DNA of 64,000 bases from Catellatospora sp. TT07R-123. GTDB lineage: Bacteria; Actinomycetota; Actinomycetes; Mycobacteriales; Micromonosporaceae. Positions 8,803 to 17,269 of the stretch are shown here, piece by piece; the first letter of the stretch is position 1; each line of letters begins with the position of its first letter. Location: assembly GCF_018327705.1 (NCBI RefSeq), contig NZ_BNEM01000001.1, positions 1,860,001 to 1,924,000 of the forward strand. Direction: 5' to 3'. The position numbers and the translations under genes are program-made. The notes beneath the pieces were generated by a model. The model was not told the DNA's origin. It searched no databases and worked only from the letters and a program-made list of their open reading frames with translations.

Positions 8803-10143
8803 ATGCGATATGTGATGTCGCGGTTACGCCAAGTGGCCGCCCTCCTGGCGATCGCCCTGGCCTGCGCCGCCGCCCCGGCCGCGGGCGGGCCCCGCCCCGC
8901 CCGCCCCAACGTCCTGCTGATCGTGCTCGACGACGCCCGGCCGGAGGCGATGGCCGCGATGCCGCGTACGAGCGCCTGGCTGAGCGGGGGAACCACCTAC
9001 CCGCAGGCCGTCGCCGCCACGCCGAGCTGCGGACCGAGCCGGGCCACGCTGCTCAGCGGCCGGTACGCGCACAACCACGGGGTGCGCCGCCAGGCCGACA
9101 TCAACCGGCTCGACCACGACCGCACCCTCCAGCAGACCCTGCGCGGCAACGGCTACCGCACCGCGGCGGTGGGCAAGCTCTACAACGACTGGCCGCTGGA
9201 CCGCAGGCCGCCGGGGTTCGACCGCGCCGCCCTCACCGGCGGCGGCTACGCGGACGCACGGTTCGTGGTGGACGGCACCGAGCGGCGCGCCGCGTACTCC
9301 ACCACGTTCATCGGCGCGCAGGCGCGGCGGTACCTGGACGAGTTCGAAAGCCACGACGACCAGCCGTGGCTGCTGTATCTCGGGTTCACCGCCCCGCACG
9401 CGCCGTACACCCCCGAGCCCGCCTACGCCGGGCGCGGTTTCCCCGGCCGGGCCGATCCGGCCGCCGACGAGACCGACCGCTCCGACAAGCCCGCGTACGT
9501 GCGCAGGCACCACACCACCCGGGCGGAGGGTGAGGCCGTCCGCACCGGACAGCTGCGCACGCTGCTGTCGGTCGACGACGCGCTCGACGAGGTCCGGGCG
9601 CACCTGGCGCGCACCGGCGAACTGCGCGACACCCTCGTCGTGCTGGTCTCCGACAACGGCAAGCAGTGGGCGGAGCACGGCCTGGGCGAGAAGTTCATGC
9701 CGTACGGCCCGTCGTTCCGGGTGCCCCTGCGGCTGTGGTGGCCCGGCCACGTGGCGGCGGGCGCCGACCCGCGCCCGGCCAGCACCGTCGACGTGACCCC
9801 GACCGTGCTCGCCGCGACCGGACTCGCCGCGCCCGGCCCGGTCGACGGGCTCGACCTGCGCGGGACGCGCAGGCACCGCTGGCTGCTGCTGGAGTACTGG
9901 CGCGACCCGCACAACGGCGGCTTCCCCACCTGGAGCTCCCGGCTGCTGCCGGGCGCGCACCAGTACACGGAGTACCGCGGCGGCGCCGACCGGCTCACCG
10001 ACCGCGAGTACTACGACCTGCGCGCCGACCCCTGGCAGCTGACGAACCTGCTGGGCGGCGGCGCGGGCGGCGCTCCCGGCACCCGCCGCGACGCCGAGGC
10101 GCTCACGGCCGCCCGGACCTGCGCCGGAGCCGTTTGTCCATGA
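8803..10143 (+). CDS. secreted formylglycine-dependent sulfatase
   Basis: 446 residues. An N-terminal hydrophobic signal (about residues 9-28) is followed by NVLLIVLDDARPE, the metal-binding strand of the alkaline-phosphatase/sulfatase fold. The segment CGPSRATLLSGRY follows, where Cys76 in CxPSR is the residue converted to formylglycine. A second metal block VSDNGKQW lies near residue 282. The protein should hydrolyse sulfate esters outside the cell after modification by a formylglycine-generating enzyme, which is not in this window. The ATG at 8803 is used here; an ATG at 8815 would also leave the signal intact. No transporter or glycan genes are linked. Confidence 0.83.
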   Translation: MRYVMSRLRQVAALLAIALACAAAPAAGGPRPARPNVLLIVLDDARPEAMAAMPRTSAWLSGGTTYPQAVAATPSCGPSRATLLSGRYAHNHGVRRQADINRLDHDRTLQQTLRGNGYRTAAVGKLYNDWPLDRRPPGFDRAALTGGGYADARFVVDGTERRAAYSTTFIGAQARRYLDEFESHDDQPWLLYLGFTAPHAPYTPEPAYAGRGFPGRADPAADETDRSDKPAYVRRHHTTRAEGEAVRTGQLRTLLSVDDALDEVRAHLARTGELRDTLVVLVSDNGKQWAEHGLGEKFMPYGPSFRVPLRLWWPGHVAAGADPRPASTVDVTPTVLAATGLAAPGPVDGLDLRGTRRHRWLLLEYWRDPHNGGFPTWSSRLLPGAHQYTEYRGGADRLTDREYYDLRADPWQLTNLLGGGAGGAPGTRRDAEALTAARTCAGAVCP

Positions 10144-10323
10144 CCGGATGAATGATGCCATTTTCGCCCGTTCAGCGGCGTGTCTGCGGCGACCTCGCGG
10201 CTGGCCGTTTTAGCCTCGCTGTCGGCCCGCAACCCGCGGGCCGACTCGCGGAGCCCAACGGGCGGGGCCGGCCGCGAGTGCCCTGCCCGGCATCCCCCTC
10301 GCCGGCGGCGAGACGGAGGATGT

Positions 10324-11028
10324 GTGCTGCAACGGCCCCTGGCAGCGGCGATGGCCGAAGGTTACCGAGGGCGCCGCAGGGTGTCGGCTCCCCCGCGCCT
10401 GCGCTACGCCACCGCCGTCACCACCGCGTTCGTCGGTGCGGGCATGGTCGCCCTCACCGCAGGCGCCGCGATCCCCGACGCCAAGCCCAGCGGGCTCACC
10501 GGCGACGCCGGCGTCAGCGACCGGGTCGCCCTGGCCCGCGCCGAGGCCGCCGGGCAGGCCAGCCGCGGCGACGAGCGCGCACTCAGCACCTCGATCTCGC
10601 AGGCCCCCGACGCCTGGGTGCTGCCGCTGCACGGCTACACGCTCAGTTCCGGCTTCGGCATGCGGTGGGGTGCCTGGCACAAGGGCCTCGACCTGGCCGG
10701 GATGCCCGAGGGCACCCCGTACGCGGCGGTGCACGACGGGACGGTGGTGCAGGCGGGCTGGAACGGCGGCTACGGCTACTCGATCATGATCGATCACGGC
10801 GGCGGGCTGCAGACGCTGTACGGCCACTCCAGCCGCATCCTGGTCAAGGAGGGCCAGCAGGTCCACGCCGGGGACGTCATCGGACGGATCGGCAACACGG
10901 GGCAGTCCTTCGGCACCCACCTGCACCTGGAGATCCATGTGAACGGCCTGGCGCAGAACCCGATGACCTGGTTCGCGCGCCACGGGGTCGACTTCGCCAC
11001 CGGGGTCGAGTCGGTCTTCGGCGGCTGA
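10324..11028 (+). CDS. M23 family peptidoglycan endopeptidase
   Basis: About 234 residues from a GTG at 10324, which has a ggagga site just upstream. An ATG at 10351 is the alternative start. A membrane-spanning or signal segment lies at about residues 23-45 (ATAVTTAFVGAGMVALTAGA). The C-terminal LytM domain has the zinc ligands in order: HKGLD (H-x3-D) and HLHLE (HxH), plus a GYGYSIMIDH strand. Such zinc enzymes cut peptidoglycan cross-bridges or, when inactive, activate amidases. All ligands are present here. It is convergent with the MFS gene, with a 13-bp gap. Confidence 0.83.
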   Translation: MLQRPLAAAMAEGYRGRRRVSAPPRLRYATAVTTAFVGAGMVALTAGAAIPDAKPSGLTGDAGVSDRVALARAEAAGQASRGDERALSTSISQAPDAWVLPLHGYTLSSGFGMRWGAWHKGLDLAGMPEGTPYAAVHDGTVVQAGWNGGYGYSIMIDHGGGLQTLYGHSSRILVKEGQQVHAGDVIGRIGNTGQSFGTHLHLEIHVNGLAQNPMTWFARHGVDFATGVESVFGG

Positions 11029-11041
11029 CCCGGATCCGGCG

Positions 11042-12265
11042 TCAGGCCCCGGCGGGTCCGGTGAACAGGGCGGACTCGGCGGGGGCGGCCCTGAGGTCGC
11101 GGATGCGGGCCGCGGCCGCGCGGCCCGCCAGCAGCACCGCGATCGTGGTCGCCAGGGCGAGCAGGCTCAGCGTCAGCGGGATGACCGCGCCGGACGAGTC
11201 GCCGATGACGGAGCTGATCAGCGCGGGTGAACCGGCGCTGCCGACCATCAGCGCGGTCAGCATGATCGCGTTGGCCGACTGCGGGGCCGGGGTGGCCGTG
11301 GCCAGCCAGGCCAGCAGGGTCGGGATCACCGGGCCGAGCAGGATGCCCGCGACCGCGTACGCGTACGGCGCCAGGCCCGGCACGCACGCCCCGGCCAGGG
11401 CGCCGGCGGCCAGCAGGGTGCAGGTCACCACGAGCTTGCCCGGGGCGCCGCGACCGGACAGGAACGGCAGGGTGGCCCGCCCGACGGCGTGCCCGGCCCA
11501 GAACAGCCCGGTCAGCGCCGCGGCGGCGGCCACCGGGAAGCCGATCGCGACCAGATGGGTGGCCTCCCACGTGCCGATGCCGGTCTCGGTGACCGACAGC
11601 AGCAGGGCGACCAGCGCGAAGGCGGCGAACAGCGGCAGGCAGCGGTGCGCCGATCCTTCCGGGCGGCCCGGCACGCCCGATCCGCGCGTGGGCACCAGCC
11701 GCGCCAGACCCCGCGCGGGCCAGCACAGCAGTGCCAGCCCGGCGACGCCGAGCAGCAGGTGGCGCCCGAGGCCGGTCAGCATGCCGACCGCCAGCGGGCC
11801 GATGATGCAGCCGACCATGAACGCGGCGCTGAGCAGGTTGACCATCAGCATGCTGCGCTCGCCGTAGCCGATGGCGAAGGCGGTGTTGAGGTAGAGGACG
11901 AGCCCGCCGAAGCCGACCCCGGCGACCACGGCCGCGGCGACCACGGCCGCCCAGGTCGGGGCGAGCGCCATGGTGACCGTGGCGCCGACGGCGAGCACGA
12001 CCAGGACCGACATGGTCCGGCTGCCGTCGAGGCGGCGGGCGAACAGCCCGCAGGCGATCGTGGCGACCAGCGAGCCGAGCCGGAAGACGCTGACGAGTTC
12101 GCTGCCGGCGGTGGCGCCCATGCCGAACTCGGCGCGCAGCACGGGCAGCAGCGCTCCCAGCGAGGTGAAGAGGGCCCCGAGCAGAATGAAGAGGATGAAT
12201 CCGGCCGCGGTGAGCGGCTTGCTGGCCCGGGGCGGCGGGTTGGCGGTGCGGGTGTCGGCGACCAT
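11042..12265 (-). CDS. MFS transporter, candidate product exporter
   Basis: 407 residues with about 12 hydrophobic helices, the size of a DHA1-type major facilitator. The helix 2-3 loop shows a shortened motif A (GLFARRLDGSR). It reads in the same direction as UnbV and UnbU and lies 148 bp after UnbU, with a possible hairpin in between, so it may be co-expressed with them. Enediyne clusters commonly carry an MFS or other exporter for the toxic product. That role is inferred only from position; a sugar or metabolite transporter is possible. Confidence 0.72.
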   Translation of the reverse strand: MVADTRTANPPPRASKPLTAAGFILFILLGALFTSLGALLPVLRAEFGMGATAGSELVSVFRLGSLVATIACGLFARRLDGSRTMSVLVVLAVGATVTMALAPTWAAVVAAAVVAGVGFGGLVLYLNTAFAIGYGERSMLMVNLLSAAFMVGCIIGPLAVGMLTGLGRHLLLGVAGLALLCWPARGLARLVPTRGSGVPGRPEGSAHRCLPLFAAFALVALLLSVTETGIGTWEATHLVAIGFPVAAAAALTGLFWAGHAVGRATLPFLSGRGAPGKLVVTCTLLAAGALAGACVPGLAPYAYAVAGILLGPVIPTLLAWLATATPAPQSANAIMLTALMVGSAGSPALISSVIGDSSGAVIPLTLSLLALATTIAVLLAGRAAAARIRDLRAAPAESALFTGPAGA

Positions 12266-12355
12266 TGCGGTTCCCCCTGGTTAGGCGACTCGTACGCCGG
12301 ATATCAGAGGTTTCCACCTGGCGATGGGGCGGGCATCTTGTCGATTGCGCAGTTA

Positions 12356-12399
12356 CGGGCGGGACCCGCGGCGGCCGCAGCCGTCGTGGATCCCGCCCG
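12356..12399 (-). terminator. possible terminator after the UnbV-UnbU operon
   Basis: A 9-bp GC-rich inverted repeat (cgggcggga / tcccgcccg) flanks a 26-nt loop, located 15 nt beyond the UnbU stop. There is no T run. If functional it would separate the MFS gene from UnbU. Confidence 0.35.
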
Positions 12400-12413
12400 C
12401 GCGGGTGCAGCGG

Positions 12414-13445
12414 TCAGATCGTCGCCGGTACGCCGACCGTACGCGGCTGCGCCTGCTGCCGGCCCTTCTCCTTGATGTGCTTGTACCACCAGAACAGGCC
12501 CCGGACGGCACAGACGATGGTCACCGCGAAGAACAGGGTGTAGACCACGTTGAAGATCATCAGGATGCCGTACACGGTGGCGACGCTGGAGCCGAACATG
12601 AACTGCATCCAGCCCTTCGACGGCGTCGTCCCCGGGTCGGTGATCATGTAGTTGGTGAACAGCACGAACGCCACGCCGGTCATGGGGATGAGCGCGGCCC
12701 ACAGTGCCACGTCCCAGATCCAGGTGCGGATCAGGGCCTGGATGACGAAGCCGCCCACCCAGCCCAGGATCAGCGGGACCTTCTTGGTCAGCAGCGCGTT
12801 GAGCACGGTGCCCGACGTGAGGATGACGAACGGGATGACGACCCGGATCGCGTCGGGGACGTGCTCGGTGAAGTGGTACGGCGGCGCGATGTTGACCCAG
12901 GGGAACGACACCAGCACGGCGGTGATGCCGAGGTTCGACGGGTTCATGAAGTGCCGCATGCGGCCCTTGATCGGGGCGCGCAGGACGTACTTCTGCCCGA
13001 CCGCGACCACGATGCCGAACGCGATGGGCCAGAAGATGTCGTTGGCGTACAGCAGCATGTTCGCGGCCAGCGACGTGATGTGCGCGGGCAGCAGGAAGGT
13101 GTAGAGGCCCCACATGCCGTTGCCGGAGTACTCAGGGCGCTGCTTGTAGGCCCACGCCCGGATGGTCTCGGCGACGAGCTCGGTGCCGTAGCCGACCGCC
13201 AGCGCGATGAACGGCCAGGTCCACGGCTGCTCGAAGCCGAACAGCCAGTACCCGAGGATGTTGAAGATGCTCATGGAGATGGCGAAGTTGCGCAGCGCCT
13301 TGTAGCGCGGGTCGGCGTTGTCGACGCGCGGCGGGGCGGCCATCCGGTTGGTCGCGGCGGTCCGGACGGCGTCCAGCCGTACGGACGGGGCCGTGGCCGG
13401 TTTGATACCGATGCCGGGCGTGCTGACGCGTTCGGCGTGGGTCAT
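12414..13445 (-). CDS. enediyne conserved membrane protein, UnbU type
   Basis: 343 residues with about eight hydrophobic helices. A soluble N-terminal 60 residues precede WPFIALAVGYGTELVAE and later strongly hydrophobic spans. Its size, topology and tight coupling to an UnbV protein identify it as the UnbU family, one of the conserved partners of enediyne polyketide synthases (the PKSE/TEBC/UnbL/UnbV/UnbU cassette). There is some resemblance to RnfD/NqrB-like integral membrane proteins (HFMNPSNLGIT, FTNYMITDPGTTP), whose phosphate-ester-linked flavin site has the form D/S-x-x-T. The ATG overlaps the UnbV stop by 4 nt (ATGA). Its biochemical role is unknown in the family. Confidence 0.8.
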   Translation of the reverse strand: MTHAERVSTPGIGIKPATAPSVRLDAVRTAATNRMAAPPRVDNADPRYKALRNFAISMSIFNILGYWLFGFEQPWTWPFIALAVGYGTELVAETIRAWAYKQRPEYSGNGMWGLYTFLLPAHITSLAANMLLYANDIFWPIAFGIVVAVGQKYVLRAPIKGRMRHFMNPSNLGITAVLVSFPWVNIAPPYHFTEHVPDAIRVVIPFVILTSGTVLNALLTKKVPLILGWVGGFVIQALIRTWIWDVALWAALIPMTGVAFVLFTNYMITDPGTTPSKGWMQFMFGSSVATVYGILMIFNVVYTLFFAVTIVCAVRGLFWWYKHIKEKGRQQAQPRTVGVPATI

Positions 13446-15424
13446 TTCGCCGTCACCTCCTGAGCCTGGGTCGTGAGCATGAAGTCGTGCCAGCCGGCGG
13501 TCAGGTCGACCGTCTGCATGTGGACGGCGCCGGTCAGGTCGCGCCAGCAGATCTCGGCCGAGACCGGCTTGGCCCCCTGGTTGCCCAGGCCGAAGAACAC
13601 GTCGAAGCTGCGCTTGCCGGAGTGGCCGCCGCCGCCGTCGAGCTGCGCGAGCTGCGTCTTCCCGTCCGCGGTGGTGATCTTCACGAACGCGCCGTACGCG
13701 GGGGTGTGCAGCGTGCTGCCGGCGGTCGCGTTGGCCACGGGCCGGTGCAGGCGCAGACCGAGGAAGTCGCCGTTGCCGGTCCGGTCGTTGCGGTAGTACG
13801 CGGGCGGGCCCCACTGCCGCGCGATGGCGAAGTCCTGGCTGCCGTCGGCGCTGGTGTCGGCCACGGCCACGCCGCGGCTCGGGATCTGGACGTCCATGCC
13901 GAGCTGCGGGCTCAGGTCGGTGTACCGGCCGTTGCCCTCGGGCGCCCAGAAGGCCATGTGGTCGGTGCCCGCGATGTCGTCACCCGGCTTGGCGTGCGGC
14001 CACATCGCCGGCTCCTGGAGCATCAGGTCGTTGCTCATGGCCAGTTCCTGCAGCCAGTTCCAGCGGTTGATCTGGCCCTTGACGAAGCCCGCGGTCTGCA
14101 CGACGACCTGGTGGCCGCTGTTGTCGAAGTCGGCCATCTTGGCATCCCAGCCCCAGCCGACCCAGGCCATGTTGGTCTCGCTGGCCTCGTTCTCGAACGG
14201 GGCCCGGCCCTGGCTGAGCTCGCTCTTGGCCTCATCGGGGCTGCTGGCGGTGTTGCGCCAGACGAAGTTGCTCTCCTCGATGCCCCACGAGTGGGTGATG
14301 TTGCTGACGAAGGCGTCGAAGCGGCCGTTGCCGTACAGGTCGCCGAACTCGATGCCCATGCCCTTGAACGAGTCGTGCCCCATCACCAGCGACTTGGGCG
14401 TGAACGCGCCGTGCTCCCCCTCGGCCAGGGCGAACTTGATGTTGCCCGGCGTGGAGACGTTGTGGAAGAAGCGGTCGTTGCCGAAGTCGTTGGCCAGGTA
14501 CAGCTCGGGCAGCAGGTCGCCGTCGAGGTCGGCCGAGGCCGACCCCAGGGTCCAGCCGGTGGCGCACTTCGGGTCGATCGCGCCGCGCTGCTCCTCGAAC
14601 TCGACGCCCGCGGGAGCGCCGGCCTTGCCCGGGGTGAGCGCCTTCCAGCGCAGCACGTGCGCGCCGCCGCCGTTCTGCGCCCGGGACATCGAGTGGTTCA
14701 TCGAGACGTTCTTGTTGCCGTACGGGTCGAGCACGCCGGTGTCGGGGAAGTAGTTGAAGACCCCGATGTCGGGCTTGCCGTCGCCGTCGAAGTCGGCGAT
14801 CGCCACCGCGTTGGTGTTCCACAGCTGCCCGTGGTACCGGTTGTCGGCGAAGACGCCGCCCGGGATCAGCTCGGTGGCCGTGAAGGTGTCGCGGGTCAGC
14901 GTCGTCTTGCCGGGCTTGTGCAGGAACAGCACCGGAGTGCGGCCCCAGTAGTAGACCAGCAGGTCGTTCCAGCCGTCGAGGTTGAAGTCGCCGGGCACGC
15001 AGCCCATGGGCGCCATCGTGTCGCTGTACGGCAGCGGCTTGGCGTCGAGCACGAACGGCGCGTAGGTGCCGCCGGTGCCGGGCGCCGGGGTGACGATGGC
15101 GGAGTCGCTGCGCGTGTCGACCAGGCACAGGTCGTCCGGCTTGCCACCGCCGTCGATGTCGTTGACGGCGATCGCCGCACCGACCGACGAGATCCAGGAC
15201 TTGATGTGCTCGTACTCCGGGTTCACCACACGCACGTTGCGCTGCGGCAGGTTCGGCGGCAGCGCGATGGGCAGCTCGGTGAAGCGGTACCGGGAAGCCA
15301 TGGAGGCCTTGTCCGCCGCGGACGCCTCGGGCAGCTGCGCCACGGCGAACAGCGTGCTCAGCAGTACGAGCACGAACATGACAGGTACCAGTCGGCGCAT
15401 CAGGCCGACCTCATTCGTTGGCAT
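13442..15424 (-). CDS. enediyne conserved secreted protein, UnbV type (FG-GAP + ASPIC/UnbV)
   Basis: 660 residues. An N-terminal signal/anchor (RRLVPVMFVLVLLSTLFAVA) is followed by several FG-GAP/VCBS-type calcium-binding blades: IAVNDIDGGGKPD, CVPGDFNLDGWND, IADFDGDGKPDIG and SADLDGDLLPELYLAND. The C-terminus is an ASPIC/UnbV domain (GKRSFDVFFGLGNQ and after). This is the UnbV component of enediyne cassettes, predicted to be an extracytoplasmic beta-propeller. The ATG at 15424 has a gagggg site 7 nt upstream. An internal ATG at 15400 would also keep the signal. It is the first gene of the leftward operon with UnbU. Function is not established. Confidence 0.82.
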   Translation of the reverse strand: MPTNEVGLMRRLVPVMFVLVLLSTLFAVAQLPEASAADKASMASRYRFTELPIALPPNLPQRNVRVVNPEYEHIKSWISSVGAAIAVNDIDGGGKPDDLCLVDTRSDSAIVTPAPGTGGTYAPFVLDAKPLPYSDTMAPMGCVPGDFNLDGWNDLLVYYWGRTPVLFLHKPGKTTLTRDTFTATELIPGGVFADNRYHGQLWNTNAVAIADFDGDGKPDIGVFNYFPDTGVLDPYGNKNVSMNHSMSRAQNGGGAHVLRWKALTPGKAGAPAGVEFEEQRGAIDPKCATGWTLGSASADLDGDLLPELYLANDFGNDRFFHNVSTPGNIKFALAEGEHGAFTPKSLVMGHDSFKGMGIEFGDLYGNGRFDAFVSNITHSWGIEESNFVWRNTASSPDEAKSELSQGRAPFENEASETNMAWVGWGWDAKMADFDNSGHQVVVQTAGFVKGQINRWNWLQELAMSNDLMLQEPAMWPHAKPGDDIAGTDHMAFWAPEGNGRYTDLSPQLGMDVQIPSRGVAVADTSADGSQDFAIARQWGPPAYYRNDRTGNGDFLGLRLHRPVANATAGSTLHTPAYGAFVKITTADGKTQLAQLDGGGGHSGKRSFDVFFGLGNQGAKPVSAEICWRDLTGAVHMQTVDLTAGWHDFMLTTQAQEVTAK

Positions 15425-15920
15425 CGGTTCCCCTCGAGATAGACGTCACGGTGCACAACTCGACCGCCGGCGGGCTGCCGGAAGGCGTCTGACGGTGTTT
15501 TCGGCGGTCCCCGTCCGGCGTCCGCGCTCGGCGACCGGTGGTGTGCCACGCGACCGGCTCGACATCGACTCGGCACATCGCATCGTTCGACACACATGAA
15601 TCGCAAAGCTGAATCAGAGCTGATTCCAACGCGGACCAAAAGACCTGGCGTTCGCCAAATAAGGTCTGTCGTGACCTCTGTCACGACAATTTGGAAGATG
15701 TTTTAAAGAGAAGCCCCCTTCCCATTATCGCCGGGAAGGCATAGACGTCCTTCTCGACGTCGCCCATCCTCGCGGCCGCTGGAAGGTCCTGTCTTCTCGA
15801 TAAGTGCTCAGCGCCGGACCCCCGCAATCTGGAAGACCAGACGGTCACTCTCAGTGACGAGATTCGGGGACAGGTCGGGCGGTGAAGGGGGCGGGACCGG
15901 GGCGCACCTCCCCGGCCCGC
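15425..15920. other. intergenic region upstream of UnbV
   Basis: 496 bp without a credible gene, noticeably less GC-rich than its flanks around 15595-15730. It should hold the UnbV-UnbU promoter (leftward) and the end of the MerR transcript. Two short dyads containing GTCAC/GTGAC are present (see separate entry). Confidence 0.7.
15668..15687. promoter_or_regulatory. candidate operator, perfect dyad
   Basis: GTCGTGAC-CTCT-GTCACGAC is a perfect 8-bp inverted repeat with a 4-nt centre, 244 bp upstream of the UnbV start. A related dyad GTCACT-ctc-AGTGAC lies at 15844-15858. Similar half sites occur at 16811-16825 (gtcac-catca-gtgac) and near 16567 and 17027. Their repetition around the MerR and AraC genes suggests regulator binding sites. 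This is inference. Confidence 0.45.
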
Positions 15921-16553
15921 TCAGCGGTCGGGAGCGGCTGAGCCGTGTGCCCGGATCGCGAGGTAGTGCTCGTAGGCCATGCGGCGCATCACCGCGAAGG
16001 CGACTTCGAGCAGGACGGTACGGGCGACCGCGGTGGCCGCGCCGTCGGTGGGCAGGGAGTCGAGCTCCCGTACGGCCAGGCGTTCGGCCGCGTCGGCGCA
16101 GGGCGCGAAGATGTCGACGTCGCAGTCCCAGCCGAGGTCGCGTAACGCGACCAGGACCTGGGCCAGGGTCGCCCGGCCCGGGGTGTTCGGATCGACCCGC
16201 CAGCCCAGGTCGGACAGGAACCGGTCGACCTGGGTGCTGGCCGAGGTGTCGGCCGGCACGTCGGAACGGGGTGGATGCTCGGCGGAGAGCGCGTTGTTGA
16301 CCACTTTGGCCAGACCATGCGGCGACATGCAGTTGTCATCGAGCGCGGCCAGCACCTCTCGCACCGAGGCAAGGCTCATCATGCCCATCCCGGTGAGCAC
16401 CCGGATCAGCCGCAGCCGTGCGACGTGCGTCTCGTCGTATTCCGCCTGATTCCTCGCGGTCGGAACGCCCGGGGGCAAGAGGTGCTCGCGTAGATAAAAC
16501 TTGATCGTCGCCACCGAAACACCGCTCCGCCTGCTGAGATTCGAGATTTTCAT
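15921..16553 (-). CDS. MerR family transcriptional regulator
   Basis: 210 residues. The N-terminal winged helix-turn-helix is clear: ISNLSRRSGVSVATIKFYLREHLLPPG, then the dimer helix beginning RLRLIRVLTGMG. The C-terminal 110 residues are helical without the Cys cluster of metal sensors, so it probably responds to an organic ligand or protein. MerR proteins bind between suboptimally spaced -35/-10 elements and twist the DNA to activate transcription. It lies between the UnbV operon and the AraC gene, making it a likely cluster regulator. Upstream sequence contains agtgat/gtcac half sites. Confidence 0.8.
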   Translation of the reverse strand: MKISNLSRRSGVSVATIKFYLREHLLPPGVPTARNQAEYDETHVARLRLIRVLTGMGMMSLASVREVLAALDDNCMSPHGLAKVVNNALSAEHPPRSDVPADTSASTQVDRFLSDLGWRVDPNTPGRATLAQVLVALRDLGWDCDVDIFAPCADAAERLAVRELDSLPTDGAATAVARTVLLEVAFAVMRRMAYEHYLAIRAHGSAAPDR

Positions 16554-17269
16554 CGAACTCCATCGGTGTCAGTGATGGGAATGCTTGCATGTTGGCACAT
16601 AGCGATCACTCCCCGCAACCGGAGAGAAACTCGTCTTCATTCGTGCGCAACAGTATGTTCGGCCACCTCCAGGGTGGTTCCGGCGGCGATCTACCCGTGT
16701 CCCGGGATCTAAGAACCGATCATGGTCGGACCGCGTCAGCACACCTGGCGGCCGACGGGAGCCGCGGTGTCACCGCATGCGTCCGCCCACTCGGCCGCAC
16801 CGGGACGGCGGTCACCATCAGTGACGACAATGGATAGCGGAACTCGCCGACTTCGCCTTTCCATAATATTGCTCTGTTTCCGGGCTGGTCACGGCCCGGG
16901 TCCTGTCATCCCAGGTGAGGACGGGTAGAGTGTCCTATTGGAGCATGACGGACCGGCCGGACGGCTCAGATGCCTCGGCCGTTGGTATTGCCGATCCCTT
17001 TAGGACCTCCTAACATCGATCCCTGTCACTGGTAATCATGGTTGTCGGAGGCTGTGGCGAATGCACTCGGGACGCGCGACCCGAGACAGGGGGCAGCCGC
17101 GAATTGGCCTTCACACCCATGTACGCGATGTTTCCGGCGAGTTAACGAATCCTATCCGGATCGCAGCGGTCCGGATAGCTTCGTGGCCGACGGAAACATG
17201 CCGCGATGCCGGTGGCGCAGTGACGGATCATACGCCTCGCTATGACCGGGGTCGAATTCGGGAGACGCA
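16554..17269. other. 716-bp divergent regulatory region between MerR and AraC genes
   Basis: No open frame here looks coding. The region is less GC-rich than its surroundings and carries GTCAC/GTGAC half sites at about 16567, 16811-16825 and 17027, and an 8-bp dyad at 17152-17178. It must contain the promoters of both regulators. Confidence 0.65.
17152..17178. promoter_or_regulatory. inverted repeat upstream of the AraC gene
   Basis: ctatccgg and ccggatag form a perfect 8-bp inverted repeat separated by 11 nt, 91 bp upstream of the AraC start. The spacing suits an operator for a dimeric regulator. A transcript hairpin is also possible. Confidence 0.4.

Noticed and set aside
10144..10323. Possible c-di-AMP (ydaO-type) riboswitch before the M23 peptidase gene
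   Set aside because: GC-rich helices are present, but the conserved core sequence, including the ggggtgaa-type block I associate with this class, is not seen.
10180..10323. A longer start for the M23 peptidase at 10180
   Set aside because: The added residues are Arg/Pro-rich and not signal-like; a ggagga site supports the GTG at 10324.
8803..11028. Sulfatase and M23 peptidase as part of the enediyne cluster
   Set aside because: They read the opposite way, are common chromosomal genes and show no linkage to the operons beyond proximity.
13473..15599. Long plus-strand frames opposite UnbV
   Set aside because: Antisense shadows; the minus-strand frame has FG-GAP repeats, a signal peptide and an ASPIC/UnbV domain.
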